44,908 bases of DNA, from contig PDOZ01000012.1 of the NCBI GenBank assembly GCA_002747325.1, forward strand, positions 1-44,908, written 5' to 3'. Origin of the DNA: Rhodobacterales bacterium (GTDB taxonomy: Bacteria; Pseudomonadota; Alphaproteobacteria; Rhodobacterales; Rhodobacteraceae). The notes below the pieces were generated by a model, which was given only the letters and a program-made list of their open reading frames with translations, ran no database searches and was not told the DNA's origin. Shown one piece after another: positions 22,909 through 32,567 of the stretch; position 1 is the stretch's first letter, and every line of letters begins with the position of its first letter. The position numbers and the translations under genes are program-made.

Positions 22909-24903
22909 ATGGCCGTCAAAGAAAACGACGACACGAAACGCAATGACGAGGACGTTCCGGTCTCGTCGGATATGAGCCAGGCGAAAATCAAGGAGATGAT
23001 TGCAGAGGCGCGCGCCCGCGGCTTCATCACCTATGGCCAGCTCAACAAGGCGCTGCCGCCGGAACAGGTTTCTTCTGAGCAGATCGAAGACGTGATGTCG
23101 ATGCTCTCCGAGATGGGCATCAACATCATCGAGGACGAGGATGCCGAAGAGGCGGAGGAGGAGCAGAAAGGCTCGACCGATCTGGTCGCGGCAGGGGGCG
23201 CCCGTGAGGTCACGCTGGCGACGGGGACGACCGAAAAGCTCGACCGCACGGACGACCCGGTGCGCATGTATCTGCGCGAAATGGGCTCGGTGGAACTCCT
23301 GTCGCGGGAGGGCGAGATCGCCATCGCCAAACGCATCGAGGCCGGACGCAACACCATGATCGCCGGTCTGTGCGAAAGCCCGCTGACTTTTCAGGCGATT
23401 ACCATCTGGCGCGACGAACTTCTCTCCGAGGACATTTTGCTGCGCGACGTGATCGACCTCGACACGACCTTCGGCAACAGCCTGGTCGATGACGAGGAAG
23501 AGGAAACGCCGGTGGTGGCGGCAGCGGGCGGCACGGCGAAGCCGGGCAAGGAAGAGGCCAAGCCGGAACTTGACGCGGACGGCAACCCGATTGCCAAGGA
23601 GGACGACGACGATGACGAGGACGAGCAGGCCAATATGTCGCTCGCGGCGATGGAAACCGCGCTGCGCCCGCAGGTTCTCGCCACCCTCGAACTGATCGCG
23701 CTCGATTACGAAAAACTGTCGGAAATGCAGGACCTGCGCATGTCCGCGACCCTCAATGAGGACGACAGCTTTTCCGCCCGCGCCGAGAAGGAATATCAGA
23801 AGCTGCGCTCGGAAATTGTCTTGCTGGTCAATGAGTTGCACCTGCATAATAACCGGATTGAGGCGCTGGTGGACCAGCTATACGGCATCAATCGTCGCAT
23901 CATGTCGATTGATTCCTCCATCGTGAAACTGGCCGATCAGGCGCGTATCAACCGCCGCGAATTCGTTGAGGCCTACCGGGGCCGCGAGCTGGACCCGACA
24001 TGGCTTGAGGATATGGCGCAGAAGCCGGGGCGCGGCTGGCAGGCGCTGATTGAACGCTCCTCCGACAAGGTGGAAAAACTGCGGGCCGATATGGCGCAGG
24101 TCGGGCAATATGTCGGTGTCGACATCCCCGAATTCCGCCGCATCGTCGGGCAGGTGCAGAAGGGCGAAAAGGAAGCGCGGCAGGCCAAGAAGGAGATGGT
24201 CGAGGCCAACCTGCGGCTGGTGATTTCCATTGCCAAGAAATACACCAATCGCGGCCTGCAATTCCTTGATCTCATTCAGGAAGGCAATATCGGCCTGATG
24301 AAAGCGGTCGACAAGTTTGAGTACCGCCGGGGCTACAAATTCTCGACCTACGCGACCTGGTGGATCCGGCAGGCAATCACCCGCTCCATCGCCGATCAGG
24401 CCCGTACCATCCGCATTCCGGTGCATATGATCGAGACCATCAACAAGTTGGTGCGCACGGGCCGGCAGATGCTGCATGAAATCGGTCGCGAGCCGACGCC
24501 GGAAGAGTTGGCCGCCAAGCTGCAAATGCCGCTGGAGAAGGTGCGCAAGGTGATGAAAATCGCCAAGGAGCCGATCAGCCTCGAAACGCCGATTGGCGAC
24601 GAGGAAGACAGCCAGTTGGGCGATTTCATCGAGGACAAGAACGCGGTTCTGCCCCTCGACAGCGCCATTCAGGAGAACCTGAAAGAGACCACGACGCGGG
24701 TTCTGGCCTCGCTGACCCCGCGCGAGGAACGGGTGCTGCGGATGCGCTTTGGCATTGGCATGAACACGGATCACACGCTGGAGGAGGTCGGGCAGCAGTT
24801 CTCTGTGACCCGCGAACGCATCCGGCAGATCGAAGCCAAGGCGCTGCGCAAGCTCAAACATCCGAGCCGCTCGCGCAAGTTGCGCAGCTTCCTCGACCAG
24901 TAA
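22909..24903 (+). CDS. rpoD: Primary sigma factor RpoD
   Basis: The 664-residue housekeeping sigma factor has region 1.1 at the N terminus, region 1.2 ([19 protein letters not shown]), a highly acidic non-conserved insertion around residues 190-245, region 2 ([37 protein letters not shown]), region 3 ([20 protein letters not shown]) and region 4 with the helix-turn-helix [25 protein letters not shown] ribosome site precedes ATG 22909. It is closed by a clear terminator. Confidence 0.97.
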   Translation: MAVKENDDTKRNDEDVPVSSDMSQAKIKEMIAEARARGFITYGQLNKALPPEQVSSEQIEDVMSMLSEMGINIIEDEDAEEAEEEQKGSTDLVAAGGAREVTLATGTTEKLDRTDDPVRMYLREMGSVELLSREGEIAIAKRIEAGRNTMIAGLCESPLTFQAITIWRDELLSEDILLRDVIDLDTTFGNSLVDDEEEETPVVAAAGGTAKPGKEEAKPELDADGNPIAKEDDDDDEDEQANMSLAAMETALRPQVLATLELIALDYEKLSEMQDLRMSATLNEDDSFSARAEKEYQKLRSEIVLLVNELHLHNNRIEALVDQLYGINRRIMSIDSSIVKLADQARINRREFVEAYRGRELDPTWLEDMAQKPGRGWQALIERSSDKVEKLRADMAQVGQYVGVDIPEFRRIVGQVQKGEKEARQAKKEMVEANLRLVISIAKKYTNRGLQFLDLIQEGNIGLMKAVDKFEYRRGYKFSTYATWWIRQAITRSIADQARTIRIPVHMIETINKLVRTGRQMLHEIGREPTPEELAAKLQMPLEKVRKVMKIAKEPISLETPIGDEEDSQLGDFIEDKNAVLPLDSAIQENLKETTTRVLASLTPREERVLRMRFGIGMNTDHTLEEVGQQFSVTRERIRQIEAKALRKLKHPSRSRKLRSFLDQ

Positions 24904-24908
24904 AGAAG

Positions 24909-24930
24909 CACCCCCGCTTGGGGGTGTTTT
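24909..24930 (+). terminator. Rho-independent terminator after rpoD
   Basis: Perfect stem caccccc (24909-24915) and gggggtg (24920-24926) with loop gctt, followed by TTTT. Confidence 0.9.
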
Positions 24931-24950
24931 CATATCAAGGGATTGAAAAT

Positions 24951-25430
24951 ATGTGGAAATTTTCTGGGATCGTGGGGTTGGTGCTGCTCTCCGGGACGAG
25001 CGGCGCGCGGGCGGAATGCGTCCAGATGCTGGCCTGTGAAAACACCCATCGTCCCTATGCCCTCTGCGCCGAAGGGGAGCAAATTCGCTTTACCTATGGC
25101 CGCGAGGGGGCGAGCAATATGGTCCGGCTGTCGCGCAATGTGACGCTGGTGGATTTGATGCCGTGGCCCGGCGAGGGAGGGTCGATCTGGGAACGGGTGA
25201 CGCTGGTCGATGGCGAGGTGGAATACGTCCTTTGGTATGACATTACGCGCGATGATGCGGCAAAACTCACCGGCGGGCTGAAGGTTTATCGCGATGGCGA
25301 GGCTAAAACCAGCGTGGAGTGTTCGGCGGACCATTTCCGCTTTTCTGGCCACCCGTTGCCCATTCGGGGGTTGAAAGAAGCGGCGGGGCAGCGCTGGGAC
25401 GCGGACCGGCTCGAATGGGTGCGCGACTGA
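24951..25430 (+). CDS. Small secreted protein of unknown function
   Basis: The 159-residue product has a signal peptide (hydrophobic stretch to about residue 18, likely cleavage after ARA) and three cysteines in the first part of the mature chain and one further on (TSVECSADHF). ATG 24951 has AAGGGA 8 bases upstream. I recognise no family. It is followed one base later by the YjbQ gene and may be cotranscribed with it. Confidence 0.75.
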   Translation: MWKFSGIVGLVLLSGTSGARAECVQMLACENTHRPYALCAEGEQIRFTYGREGASNMVRLSRNVTLVDLMPWPGEGGSIWERVTLVDGEVEYVLWYDITRDDAAKLTGGLKVYRDGEAKTSVECSADHFRFSGHPLPIRGLKEAAGQRWDADRLEWVRD

Positions 25431-25431
25431 C

Positions 25432-25854
25432 ATGCACCGCCGTTTTGTGCTTCAGACCAGCGGGCCGGGCCTGTATGAATTCACCCGCGAGCTGCGCGGT
25501 TTTGTGCGCGAAGCGGCGGTGGGCGAGGGGGCGCTGACCCTGTTCGTGCGCCACACCTCCTGCTCGCTGGTCATTCAGGAAAACGCCGACCCGGAAGTGC
25601 AGACCGACCTGCGCAATTTCTTTCACAAGCTGGTGCCTCCAACCACCGACCTGTCCATGTCCTACCTGACCCATACTTACGAAGGCCCGGACGATATGCC
25701 CGCCCATATCAAGGCGGCGCTCTTGCCGACGACTATCACAATTCCGATCATTGACGGGCAAATTCAGCTCGGAACATGGCAAGGAGTTTACCTTTTCGAA
25801 CATCGGGAGGCGCCACACCGCCGCGAAGTCATCGCCCAGATCCTGCGCGCATAG
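25432..25854 (+). CDS. YjbQ/UPF0047 family protein
   Basis: The 140-residue protein matches the YjbQ (UPF0047) family: VRHTSCSLVIQENADPEV, then YLTHTYEGPDDMPAHIKAAL, and GTWQGVYLFEHREAPHRR at the C terminus, which are the family's most conserved blocks. Members are compact trimers reported to have low secondary thiamine-phosphate synthase activity; the physiological role is unclear. The start lies one base after the stop of the secreted-protein gene. Confidence 0.9.
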   Translation: MHRRFVLQTSGPGLYEFTRELRGFVREAAVGEGALTLFVRHTSCSLVIQENADPEVQTDLRNFFHKLVPPTTDLSMSYLTHTYEGPDDMPAHIKAALLPTTITIPIIDGQIQLGTWQGVYLFEHREAPHRREVIAQILRA

Positions 25855-26010
25855 GCGCCCGGATCGTTCCCCCAAAGCCACAATTTGCCGCTACATCATC
25901 TTGTGGCGGGTAATTGGTGCTACCCAAAACCCATGACAGCCCCTATAGTGCCTGTGGATAAGTGGGCAAAGACCCGCAAGATAGAGGTGCAGGCAGAGAA
26001 GGGGACAGGC

Positions 26011-26481
26011 ATGAGATGCCCGTTTTGTGGAAGTGTTGATACGCAGGTGAAGGATTCACGCCCGGCGGAGGATCATGTGGCGATTCGCAGGCGGCGGTTT
26101 TGCCCGGCATGTGGCGGGCGGTTTACCACCTATGAGCGCGTGCAGTTGCGCGATCTGGTGGTGCTGAAATCCAACGGGCGGCGCGAGGAGTTTGACCGCG
26201 ACAAGCTGGAGCGGTCCATCCGTATTTCGATGCAGAAACGCCCGGTGGAGCCGGAGCGGATTGATCAGATGATTTCGGGCATTGTGCGGCGGCTGGAAAG
26301 TCAGGGCGAGCCGGATATTCCGTCCAACCTGATCGGTGAGATCGTGATGGAGAGCCTCGCGCGGATCGACACGGTTGCCTATGTGCGCTTTGCTTCCGTG
26401 TATAAAAACTTTCAGGCGGCGGATGATTTTGACAAGTTTGTCAGTGAGTTACGCCCGAATATTTCGCCGGAAGACGACTGA
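26011..26481 (+). CDS. nrdR: Ribonucleotide reductase regulator NrdR
   Basis: The 156-residue repressor of ribonucleotide reductase genes starts with a zinc ribbon (CPFCG near residue 3 and CPACGG near residue 31) and continues with an ATP-cone ([17 protein letters not shown] through [13 protein letters not shown]). ATG 26011 is preceded by AGAAGGGGA; earlier in-frame ATGs precede the zinc ribbon and lack family similarity. In many proteobacteria nrdR is followed by riboflavin genes; here capsule genes follow on the opposite strand. Confidence 0.95.
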   Translation: MRCPFCGSVDTQVKDSRPAEDHVAIRRRRFCPACGGRFTTYERVQLRDLVVLKSNGRREEFDRDKLERSIRISMQKRPVEPERIDQMISGIVRRLESQGEPDIPSNLIGEIVMESLARIDTVAYVRFASVYKNFQAADDFDKFVSELRPNISPEDD

Positions 26482-26506
26482 GCGCGTGGCGCTGGGCGAA
26501 ATCGCT

Positions 26507-28537
26507 CTAGCGCCACAACCAGGCGTAAGAGGCAAAGACCCCCTGTAGTTTTGCCAGCAGGCGGATGGCCGGGCCGGTGGGCGCTTGATGCCCGGCGGCG
26601 AGGCGGTCGACCACGACTTCCGGCGGGCAGGCGCTGTTGGTCACGGGGTCGTGGTAGCGCGGATAGTCGATCAGCACCGCATGGGCCAGCGCGATCAGGT
26701 CGGGCCGCGCGCGGCGCCGCGCGGGCACGTCGCCCAGATCGGTGGTCAGCCCCCAGCCCGCATAGAACGGCGCGCCGACGCAGGTCACGGGCGTGTCGCG
26801 CAGGAGCGCTTCAAAGCCCAGAAGCGAGGTCATGGTCCAGACCTCATCCACCGCCTCGATCAGCGCCAGCGGGTCGGCTTCCTCGGCAATTACATCGGCA
26901 AGGCGCGCGGCCTCTTCCGGCGCAATCCGCCCGGCGCGCAGCCCCGCTTCGACGTCCGGGTGCGGCTTGTAAATGATCACCGCTTCCGGGTTGGCGGCGC
27001 GGGCGGCTTGCAGCAGGGCGAGGTTGGTGCAGGTATGGGTCGTGCCGAGGCGGATCGAGGCGTCGTCCTCGACCTGTCCGGGCACGAGGATGCGTCGGCC
27101 TTCGGGCAGGTCCGGCGCGGCGCGTTCCAGATTGTATTTCGACAGCCCGGCGGCGCGGATGCCTGCGATCAGCCGCTCGGCGCGGGCGCGCAGGCCGGCG
27201 GGCAGGCGGGTCGCGGCCGCGATGTGGCGCTCCAGCCGGCTTTCGCGGGTCGGGTCGTAATAGATGCCCAGATCGTCCGTCACCAGCGACATCGGCGCGG
27301 TCAGTTCGGCCCCCAGCCCGCGCGAGCGCAAAAAGCCGTCCTCGACCCGGTAGAGCCGCAGCCCCTCGGTGTCGCCCAGTTCCGCCGCGCGCCCGGCCCA
27401 GACAAAGAGCGGTGCGTCGGTCGCGCGGGCGCGGGCCACGGCTTTGGCCGGGGGCAGGAAGCGCGGCGCGGTGAAAAAGCGGCTCAGGGGGCCGCGTTTC
27501 CACAGCCGCATCCCGGCCAGCACCGGCTGTGTCCCGTCCTCGCGGGCGGCGCGGGCGCGGGCGGCGAGGGTGGTGATCACCTGTTCGGCGCCGGTCGTGC
27601 AATCGTGGAACGGGTCGTAATAGTGTGGGTAGAGCAGCATGGCGGCGGCGTAAATCTGCGCGCGGGTGAGCTTGCGCTGGCGCCGCCAGACCGGGTTTTC
27701 GTCCTCCGTCAGCCCCCAACCGGCGTAAAAGGGCTGGCCGAAAACGCGGGGTTTGTGGCCCGCGAGGATGGCTTCAAAGCCCATACCCGACGACACGGTA
27801 AACACATGGCTCGCCCCTTCCATGAGCGCCCACGGGCAGACCGGCGCGTCGAGCAGGGTCACGCGGTCGTTTTCGTCCTCGCGGCTAAAATGCCCGGCGC
27901 GGGTGCCGGCTTGGGTCTCGGGATGGGTCTTGATGACGATGCGGGCGCCGGGATGGTCGATCTGCGCAGTGACCAGCATTTCGCGGAAACTGTGTTCCGT
28001 CGCGCCTGCATGGGCGATGGAGGCGTCGCCGGCGGTTTGGTCGAGGATCAGGATATAGGGCGCGTCGGGCAGGGGAAGGGTCGGGTCGTGGCGGTTATAT
28101 TTCGACACGCCGAGGGTTTTTTGCAGATCAATGGCGTGGCGGGCGCGGGTCAGGAGGGCGGTGTCGTCGAGCGGATGGGTGGCCAGAAGTTCTTCCAGAT
28201 CCGTGACCTGCGCGCTGTCGTAATGCACCCCGCGCCGGTCGAGCAGAAGGCCCATTGGTGGTTCGCCTTCGCGCCCGGTGGCGACAGAACGCAGGAAGGC
28301 ATCCTCGATGCGCAGAATATCGGCGCCGGTTTTATCCGCCACCGCCTCGCCGCGATGGGCCGTTCCCGCATGGCCCCAGATGCCGATCGTGTCGCCAGCG
28401 CCGGGTTTGCCAAGCGCCACCTGCCAGCCCGCCAGCGCCAGAATGCGGCGGATGCGGGCGTTGAGAAAGCCGCCGTTGAAAACGAACAGCCGCCGGGGGG
28501 GAGGTCCGGCGGCTGTGCTATTTTCGGGGTCGTCCAT
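26507..28537 (-). CDS. kpsC: Capsule Kdo-linker glycosyltransferase KpsC
   Basis: The 676-residue protein is a bifunctional beta-Kdo transferase of the KpsC/LipA type, which with KpsS builds the Kdo linker on which group 2-type capsules are exported. Two related halves are visible: IEDAFLRSVATG...GLLLDRRGVHYD near residues 76-110 and VEDGFLRSRGLG...SLVTDDLGIYYD near residues 380-420. Each half has a Y-I-L or I-L-V segment, a KTHPE or KPHPDV motif, a V(F)TVSSGMGFEA or WTMTSLLGFEA helix and FYAGWGLT. The ATG directly follows the stop of the OPX gene (TAAATG), so the two are coupled. Confidence 0.93.
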   Translation of the reverse strand: MDDPENSTAAGPPPRRLFVFNGGFLNARIRRILALAGWQVALGKPGAGDTIGIWGHAGTAHRGEAVADKTGADILRIEDAFLRSVATGREGEPPMGLLLDRRGVHYDSAQVTDLEELLATHPLDDTALLTRARHAIDLQKTLGVSKYNRHDPTLPLPDAPYILILDQTAGDASIAHAGATEHSFREMLVTAQIDHPGARIVIKTHPETQAGTRAGHFSREDENDRVTLLDAPVCPWALMEGASHVFTVSSGMGFEAILAGHKPRVFGQPFYAGWGLTEDENPVWRRQRKLTRAQIYAAAMLLYPHYYDPFHDCTTGAEQVITTLAARARAAREDGTQPVLAGMRLWKRGPLSRFFTAPRFLPPAKAVARARATDAPLFVWAGRAAELGDTEGLRLYRVEDGFLRSRGLGAELTAPMSLVTDDLGIYYDPTRESRLERHIAAATRLPAGLRARAERLIAGIRAAGLSKYNLERAAPDLPEGRRILVPGQVEDDASIRLGTTHTCTNLALLQAARAANPEAVIIYKPHPDVEAGLRAGRIAPEEAARLADVIAEEADPLALIEAVDEVWTMTSLLGFEALLRDTPVTCVGAPFYAGWGLTTDLGDVPARRRARPDLIALAHAVLIDYPRYHDPVTNSACPPEVVVDRLAAGHQAPTGPAIRLLAKLQGVFASYAWLWR

Positions 28538-29719
28538 TTACGGTGTCCGGATCAGGCCCAGCCCGTTCGTGGCGGCGCTGGTCAGCGAATTGGCCGCGCC
28601 CGTGGTCGAGGTCAAGGCGCCCAGCACCTTAGTCCATTGCACGAAAGGGGCTTCGGTAACGTAAACCGTGTCGCCATCGCGGATCAGGAAGTCGCGGGCG
28701 CGGAACATGCCGTTGGGTTCGGTCAGGTCCAGCACATAGATCATGCGCTGGTCGCCGACGAGGTCGGTGCGGCCCAGAACCGGGTTGGCGATTTCCGCCG
28801 GTTCGTTGCGGAAGATGAACACGCCGGTCGGGTCGGCGGTGGCGGCGGAAAGCCCGCCCACCTGCGCGATGGCTTCCAGCGCGGAAAGGGTCTGACTGTC
28901 GAAGGTCATGCGGGTCTGTGCCCCGGTGGCGCCAAGCGCGGTGAAGGCGCGGGTATCTTCTTCGACGAGGATCTTGTCGCCGTTGCGCAGGGCGATGTCG
29001 AGTTTCGGGTTCTCGAACAGGTCTTTATACCAGATCTGCCCGGTCTTGGCCCCGCGCCGCACGCGCACCACGGCAACTTCCGGGCGCACCGCGATGCCGC
29101 CCGCCCGCGCCAGCATGGCCGAAAGCGTGCGGGTCGGGCGCTCAATCGGGTAAACCCCTTGTCCGCCAATGGCGCCGGTGACCGAAACCGTCGAACCGTT
29201 GCCCGCCGCGCGCACCACCATGACCTGCGGGTCCGGGGTCTGTCCTTCCAGCTTGCGGGTGATGATGCGGCGCACGGTTTCGGGCGAATTGCCCGCCGCC
29301 TTGATGCGGCCCGCATAGGGGATAAAGATGAAGCCCGCGCCATCGACCTGCACATCGGTCAGGGCGGCGGGGGCGCCGTCGGTGGTGGTGAAAATGCCCT
29401 CATCGACGTTTTCGTAAATCGACACGCCCAGCACGTCGCCCGGCGCGATGGTGTCCGATCCGACCACACCCGCCTTGGTGAAGCTGGAACTGAAGCCCAG
29501 AGCCGGGACCAGCGCGGTTTGCCGCGTTACAGTGTCGGAGACCGCGACCACAAAGGCGTCGCCTTCCTGCTGCACGGAGCCCGCGAAAATTTCCGCCTTG
29601 TTGGGGCCGCTGCGGGGGAGGGCGTCACAGGCGACGAGGCCGAAAACGCTGGTCGCAAACACGGCGACACGCATCAAACGGGAGGCGCTACGCGCGCCGA
29701 AAATCTCAGAATTGCTCAC
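28538..29719 (-). CDS. Outer-membrane polysaccharide export lipoprotein (OPX/Wza family)
   Basis: The product is about 393 residues from GTG 29719, which has AAGAGG 8 bases upstream; an internal ATG at 29674 also precedes the lipoprotein signal. The lipobox-like end is GLVAC. The mature part has a polysaccharide export (PES) domain (APGDVLGVSIYENVD, VDGAGFIFIPYAGRIKAAG) and SLBB-type repeats (VSVTGAIGGQGVYPI, YVLDLTEPNGMF). It would form the outer-membrane channel for the capsule made with KpsC and KpsS. Confidence 0.9.
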   Translation of the reverse strand: MSNSEIFGARSASRLMRVAVFATSVFGLVACDALPRSGPNKAEIFAGSVQQEGDAFVVAVSDTVTRQTALVPALGFSSSFTKAGVVGSDTIAPGDVLGVSIYENVDEGIFTTTDGAPAALTDVQVDGAGFIFIPYAGRIKAAGNSPETVRRIITRKLEGQTPDPQVMVVRAAGNGSTVSVTGAIGGQGVYPIERPTRTLSAMLARAGGIAVRPEVAVVRVRRGAKTGQIWYKDLFENPKLDIALRNGDKILVEEDTRAFTALGATGAQTRMTFDSQTLSALEAIAQVGGLSAATADPTGVFIFRNEPAEIANPVLGRTDLVGDQRMIYVLDLTEPNGMFRARDFLIRDGDTVYVTEAPFVQWTKVLGALTSTTGAANSLTSAATNGLGLIRTP

Positions 29720-29954
29720 TGCTCGGGCCTCTTTTTTGTTTCTGCCACGATTATTTTTGCCCAATCTACGGGAATTGCTGCGAAAAATCCAGTGTTGATT
29801 GAAGCGCGCAGCTCAAGCCGGTCTAATTTGCAACACTATGGGTCAAACTCTGTGTTCGAGACATGCTGGATGCGGATTTGAGGGTATCAGATAGGGTGGA
29901 TTTCCTCCGGGCCTCCTTTGAAGTCAGGTGCGTATCACCCACATACAAACGCAT

Positions 29955-29973
29955 GCGATGCCGATGGCATCGC
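29955..29973. other. Perfect hairpin in the 302-bp gap between the OPX and SRPBCC genes
   Basis: gcgatgcc (29955-29962) and ggcatcgc (29966-29973) pair perfectly around the loop gat, about 49 bases before the SRPBCC start. No T run follows, so it is not a standard terminator; an operator or leader hairpin is possible. The rest of the gap 29720-30021 is relatively AT-rich and must hold the divergent promoters, but I identify no other site. Confidence 0.5.
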
Positions 29974-30021
29974 GTTCAAATTCTCAATGGCATTAAGAAT
30001 GATAATGTGAGAGGCGGGATC

Positions 30022-30453
30022 GTGGGAAAATACATTACAAGTGAGATCGAGATTGCCGCGCCCTGTGCAGATGTTTGGCAGTGTTTGACTGATTTCGCTG
30101 CCTATCCGGATTGGAATCCTTTTATCCATAAAATTGAAGGCAAACCCGGTCTTGGTGAGGCGCTCAAGGCCGACATTCAGATGGCGAATGGAAAAATAAT
30201 GGAATTTCGCCCAAAGCTGATCGAATTTGAGCCGCAGCGAAAACTGACGTGGCTGGGCCATTTTTTAATGTCCGGTTTGTTTGATGGCCGGCATGAGTTT
30301 GAGCTTGCCCAAAATCAGGATGGCACGACGATGTTTCGACAGTCCGAGTATTTCAGCGGCATATTGGTGCCGTTGTTCGGGCGCGGTTTTGATGACAAGT
30401 TGCGCAATAGCTTCCAGCAAATGAACAAAGCGCTTAAAGCGCGCGTGGAATAA
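30022..30453 (+). CDS. SRPBCC (START-like) domain protein
   Basis: The 143-residue protein fits the SRPBCC/polyketide-cyclase fold: an N-terminal strand (KYITSEIEIAAP), the helix ADVWQCLTDFAAYPDWNPFI, a central GRHEFEL strand and a C-terminal helix (FDDKLRNSFQQMNKAL). GTG 30022 has GAGG 7 bases upstream and gives the usual family length. It binds an unknown small hydrophobic ligand by family analogy. It is on the opposite strand between two capsule genes, and its GC (about 45-50%) is well below theirs, suggesting insertion. Confidence 0.82.
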   Translation: MGKYITSEIEIAAPCADVWQCLTDFAAYPDWNPFIHKIEGKPGLGEALKADIQMANGKIMEFRPKLIEFEPQRKLTWLGHFLMSGLFDGRHEFELAQNQDGTTMFRQSEYFSGILVPLFGRGFDDKLRNSFQQMNKALKARVE

Positions 30454-30547
30454 GGCGTGGGCTGATCCGGCGAGAAAGCAATGTCGCGACGTGCGTTAAT
30501 CGCGTGTGTTTTGGCGTTGAACGGGGCGCCGGGATTCGAAACCGGCT

Positions 30548-31840
30548 CTATTTTACCAGCCGTAACTGTTGCCGCGGTGCCGCTGTTCCGCGGGCCAGTG
30601 CGTCATAGGGATCGTCGGCGGCGAGCATCAGGTCGACCACCTGCCGCAACAACTGGCGGCGGCCCCGGATTGAATAATAGCCGCCGGGGATCTGGCTGGT
30701 TTCGAGCAGGAAGGCGCGGAAATCGCGGTAGGCGGCTTTGTCGGGGCGGGTTGGTTGGGCGAAGAATTCCGCCGCCGGTTGGGTCGAGACAAATTCCGGC
30801 TTGGCATAGATCGCGTCGCCGAAGGTTTTCACCGGCAAGCCGCGCCGCAGTGCCTGTTGGGCGGCGGTGGAATTGACGGTGATGGCGGAGCGGGCATGGT
30901 CGAGCAGTTGCGCCAGCTTGCCGCCGTGGACGTAATGAATGCGCTCGCTGACGCCGTATTTCTTCGCCAGATCGTGGATCACTTCGCGCAGCGGCACCCG
31001 CCCGTCTTCTAACGGATGCGCCTTGAAAACGAGGTGGTGATGGCGCGGCGCGCCCTTGGCAAAACCTTTCATCACCGTTTCGAGAAATTCGGGCATGGTT
31101 TGGAACGGGGAATGCTCCTGAAAGCTCGAATCGTGTTCGAGTTGCAGCAGCACGAGGTGATAGGGAAAGCCCCCGGCGCGGATGCGAAATTGCGCCGCCG
31201 CGCGGGTCAGAGCGATTTTCGGCATCAGCAGCAGGCGCTTGAGATACAGGCGGAATTCCTTGGAGACCGGCACCGAACGGTGCGGGCGGAAGCCGGGATA
31301 TTTGCCGTTCCGAAACATGACGAACCAATGGTAGAGCGCGCCGTAGAAGATATGCTGGCGCATGTCGCCCCAATGGGCGGGGGCCTCGATCGTGTCGCGT
31401 TCCGCATCCGCCAGCGCCGCCTGCATCTGCGCCACATCCATCTGCATCAGCCGCGAATGCCCGTTCGAGCCGCCGCGCTCATAGGTGACCCAATAGGGGC
31501 GCAGGTAGCCTTCCTCAAAGACGTGAATGGTCAGTCCTTGCGCGCGGGCGATGGCGATGGCTTCGGCGTGGATGGTGCGCACATCGCCGTAAAGCACGAT
31601 GTCGGTGACGGATTTTTCCTCAAGCAGGCTGCGGAAGGTTTCCGGCCAGTCCTCCGGCGTGCCGGTATAGGGCAGGTAATGCTCCCGGTCACGCCAGAAA
31701 AACTCATCGCCCCGGTTAAAGCCCACGCGCCAGATTTCCGCTCCCGTCTGCCGCACCATCGCCGCCAGACGCGCGAAAAACGGCCCGTGCGGACCTTGCA
31801 GGAAGAGAAATACCCGATTTTGACCGTCTAAACGCTGCAT
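30548..31840 (-). CDS. kpsS: Capsule Kdo-linker glycosyltransferase KpsS
   Basis: The 430-residue protein is a KpsS/LipB-type beta-Kdo transferase that starts the Kdo linker on the lipid acceptor. Visible features are FLFLQGPHGPFFARLA near the N terminus, YGDVRTIHAEA, the FEEGYLRPYWVT block, FKAHPLEDGR and the C-terminal TVNSTAAQQALRRGLPVKTFG. AGGGG lies 4 bases before ATG 31840. It is the partner of KpsC encoded in the same leftward direction beyond the SRPBCC gene. Confidence 0.93.
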   Translation of the reverse strand: MQRLDGQNRVFLFLQGPHGPFFARLAAMVRQTGAEIWRVGFNRGDEFFWRDREHYLPYTGTPEDWPETFRSLLEEKSVTDIVLYGDVRTIHAEAIAIARAQGLTIHVFEEGYLRPYWVTYERGGSNGHSRLMQMDVAQMQAALADAERDTIEAPAHWGDMRQHIFYGALYHWFVMFRNGKYPGFRPHRSVPVSKEFRLYLKRLLLMPKIALTRAAAQFRIRAGGFPYHLVLLQLEHDSSFQEHSPFQTMPEFLETVMKGFAKGAPRHHHLVFKAHPLEDGRVPLREVIHDLAKKYGVSERIHYVHGGKLAQLLDHARSAITVNSTAAQQALRRGLPVKTFGDAIYAKPEFVSTQPAAEFFAQPTRPDKAAYRDFRAFLLETSQIPGGYYSIRGRRQLLRQVVDLMLAADDPYDALARGTAAPRQQLRLVK

Positions 31841-32064
31841 CTTACCCCTGTTTACCTTCTGCCCGCACCCCAGCGTGGATGCAACCGCTTACACAACCGC
31901 CTCAGGGCCGTCGGGCCACCCTAATACGGAAAAGTTAAGGCTCTCCTAATGCGGCAAAAAGGCGATTTTATGACGCGCGGGGCGGGGGGTGTGGGCGTGT
32001 GTGATTGCGCTGGCAAAGCATGGGACGAGGGGGTATCGTTGCGGGGCGATTTCAGGAGAGAGCG

Positions 32065-32565
32065 ATGGCAGCGGATGGTGAGCGCAATGTGTTGGAACGA
32101 CCGGAATTTGACCGGCCGGTGAAGCTGTTGGTCGTGGTGGCGCCCTATTATCAGGACATTGCGGAGGATCTCGTCGCCGGGGCGCAGGCGGAAATCGAGG
32201 CGGCGGGCGGCGGGTTTGACGTTGTGGAAGTGCCCGGCGTGCTGGAAGTGCCTACCGCGATTGCCATGGCCGACCGGCTGTCCAGTTTTGACGGCTACGT
32301 CGCGCTGGGCTGTGTGATCGGTGCGGCGGAACTGGCGGGGCAGGCGGCGCATGGGCTGACGATGCTGGGGCTTGGCGGGCTGGCGGTCGGTAATGGGATC
32401 GTGACGGCCAAAACCCGCGCAGATGTGACCGGCGCGCAGGATAAAGGCGCGCAGGCGGCGGCTGCGGCCTTGCACCTGATCGCACTTCGCCGTAAGTGGG
32501 GCGGCTCTGGCAAGAAGGTGGGATTTACCCCCGCCGGTTCATACAAGATCGCAGATAGGGCTTGA
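32065..32565 (+). CDS. ribH: Lumazine synthase-like protein lacking the active-site motif
   Basis: The 166-residue protein aligns with 6,7-dimethyl-8-ribityllumazine synthase over KLLVVVAPYYQDIAEDLVAG, VVEVPGVLEVPTAIAMADR and YVALGCVI. RibH should then read RGxTTHY with the catalytic histidine, but this protein has GAAELAGQAAHG, about five residues shorter. The later QA..R segment with the phosphate-binding arginine is also absent, while DKG is kept. The DNA shows no frameshift that restores the motif. ATG 32065 has AGGAGA 5 bases upstream, and the stop is 2 bases before nusB. It may be catalytically dead, repurposed, or kept for translation of nusB. Confidence 0.82.
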   Translation: MAADGERNVLERPEFDRPVKLLVVVAPYYQDIAEDLVAGAQAEIEAAGGGFDVVEVPGVLEVPTAIAMADRLSSFDGYVALGCVIGAAELAGQAAHGLTMLGLGGLAVGNGIVTAKTRADVTGAQDKGAQAAAAALHLIALRRKWGGSGKKVGFTPAGSYKIADRA

Positions 32566-32567
32566 AC

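Noticed and set aside
25878..25906. ccacaa/ttgtgg inverted repeat upstream of nrdR as an NrdR or other operator
   Set aside because: The half-sites are short and 17 bases apart, and do not match the NrdR box I know.
26585..29881. Very long open frame on the plus strand opposite kpsC and the OPX gene
   Set aside because: It is antisense to two well-recognised proteins, has an unlikely composition rich in Gly, Arg, Ala and His, and shows no domain. GC-rich DNA commonly leaves such frames open.
30525..30547. T-arm-like ccggtttcgaatcccgg just after kpsS on the minus strand
   Set aside because: No D arm, anticodon arm or acceptor stem accompanies it, so it is at most a tRNA remnant or a chance hairpin.
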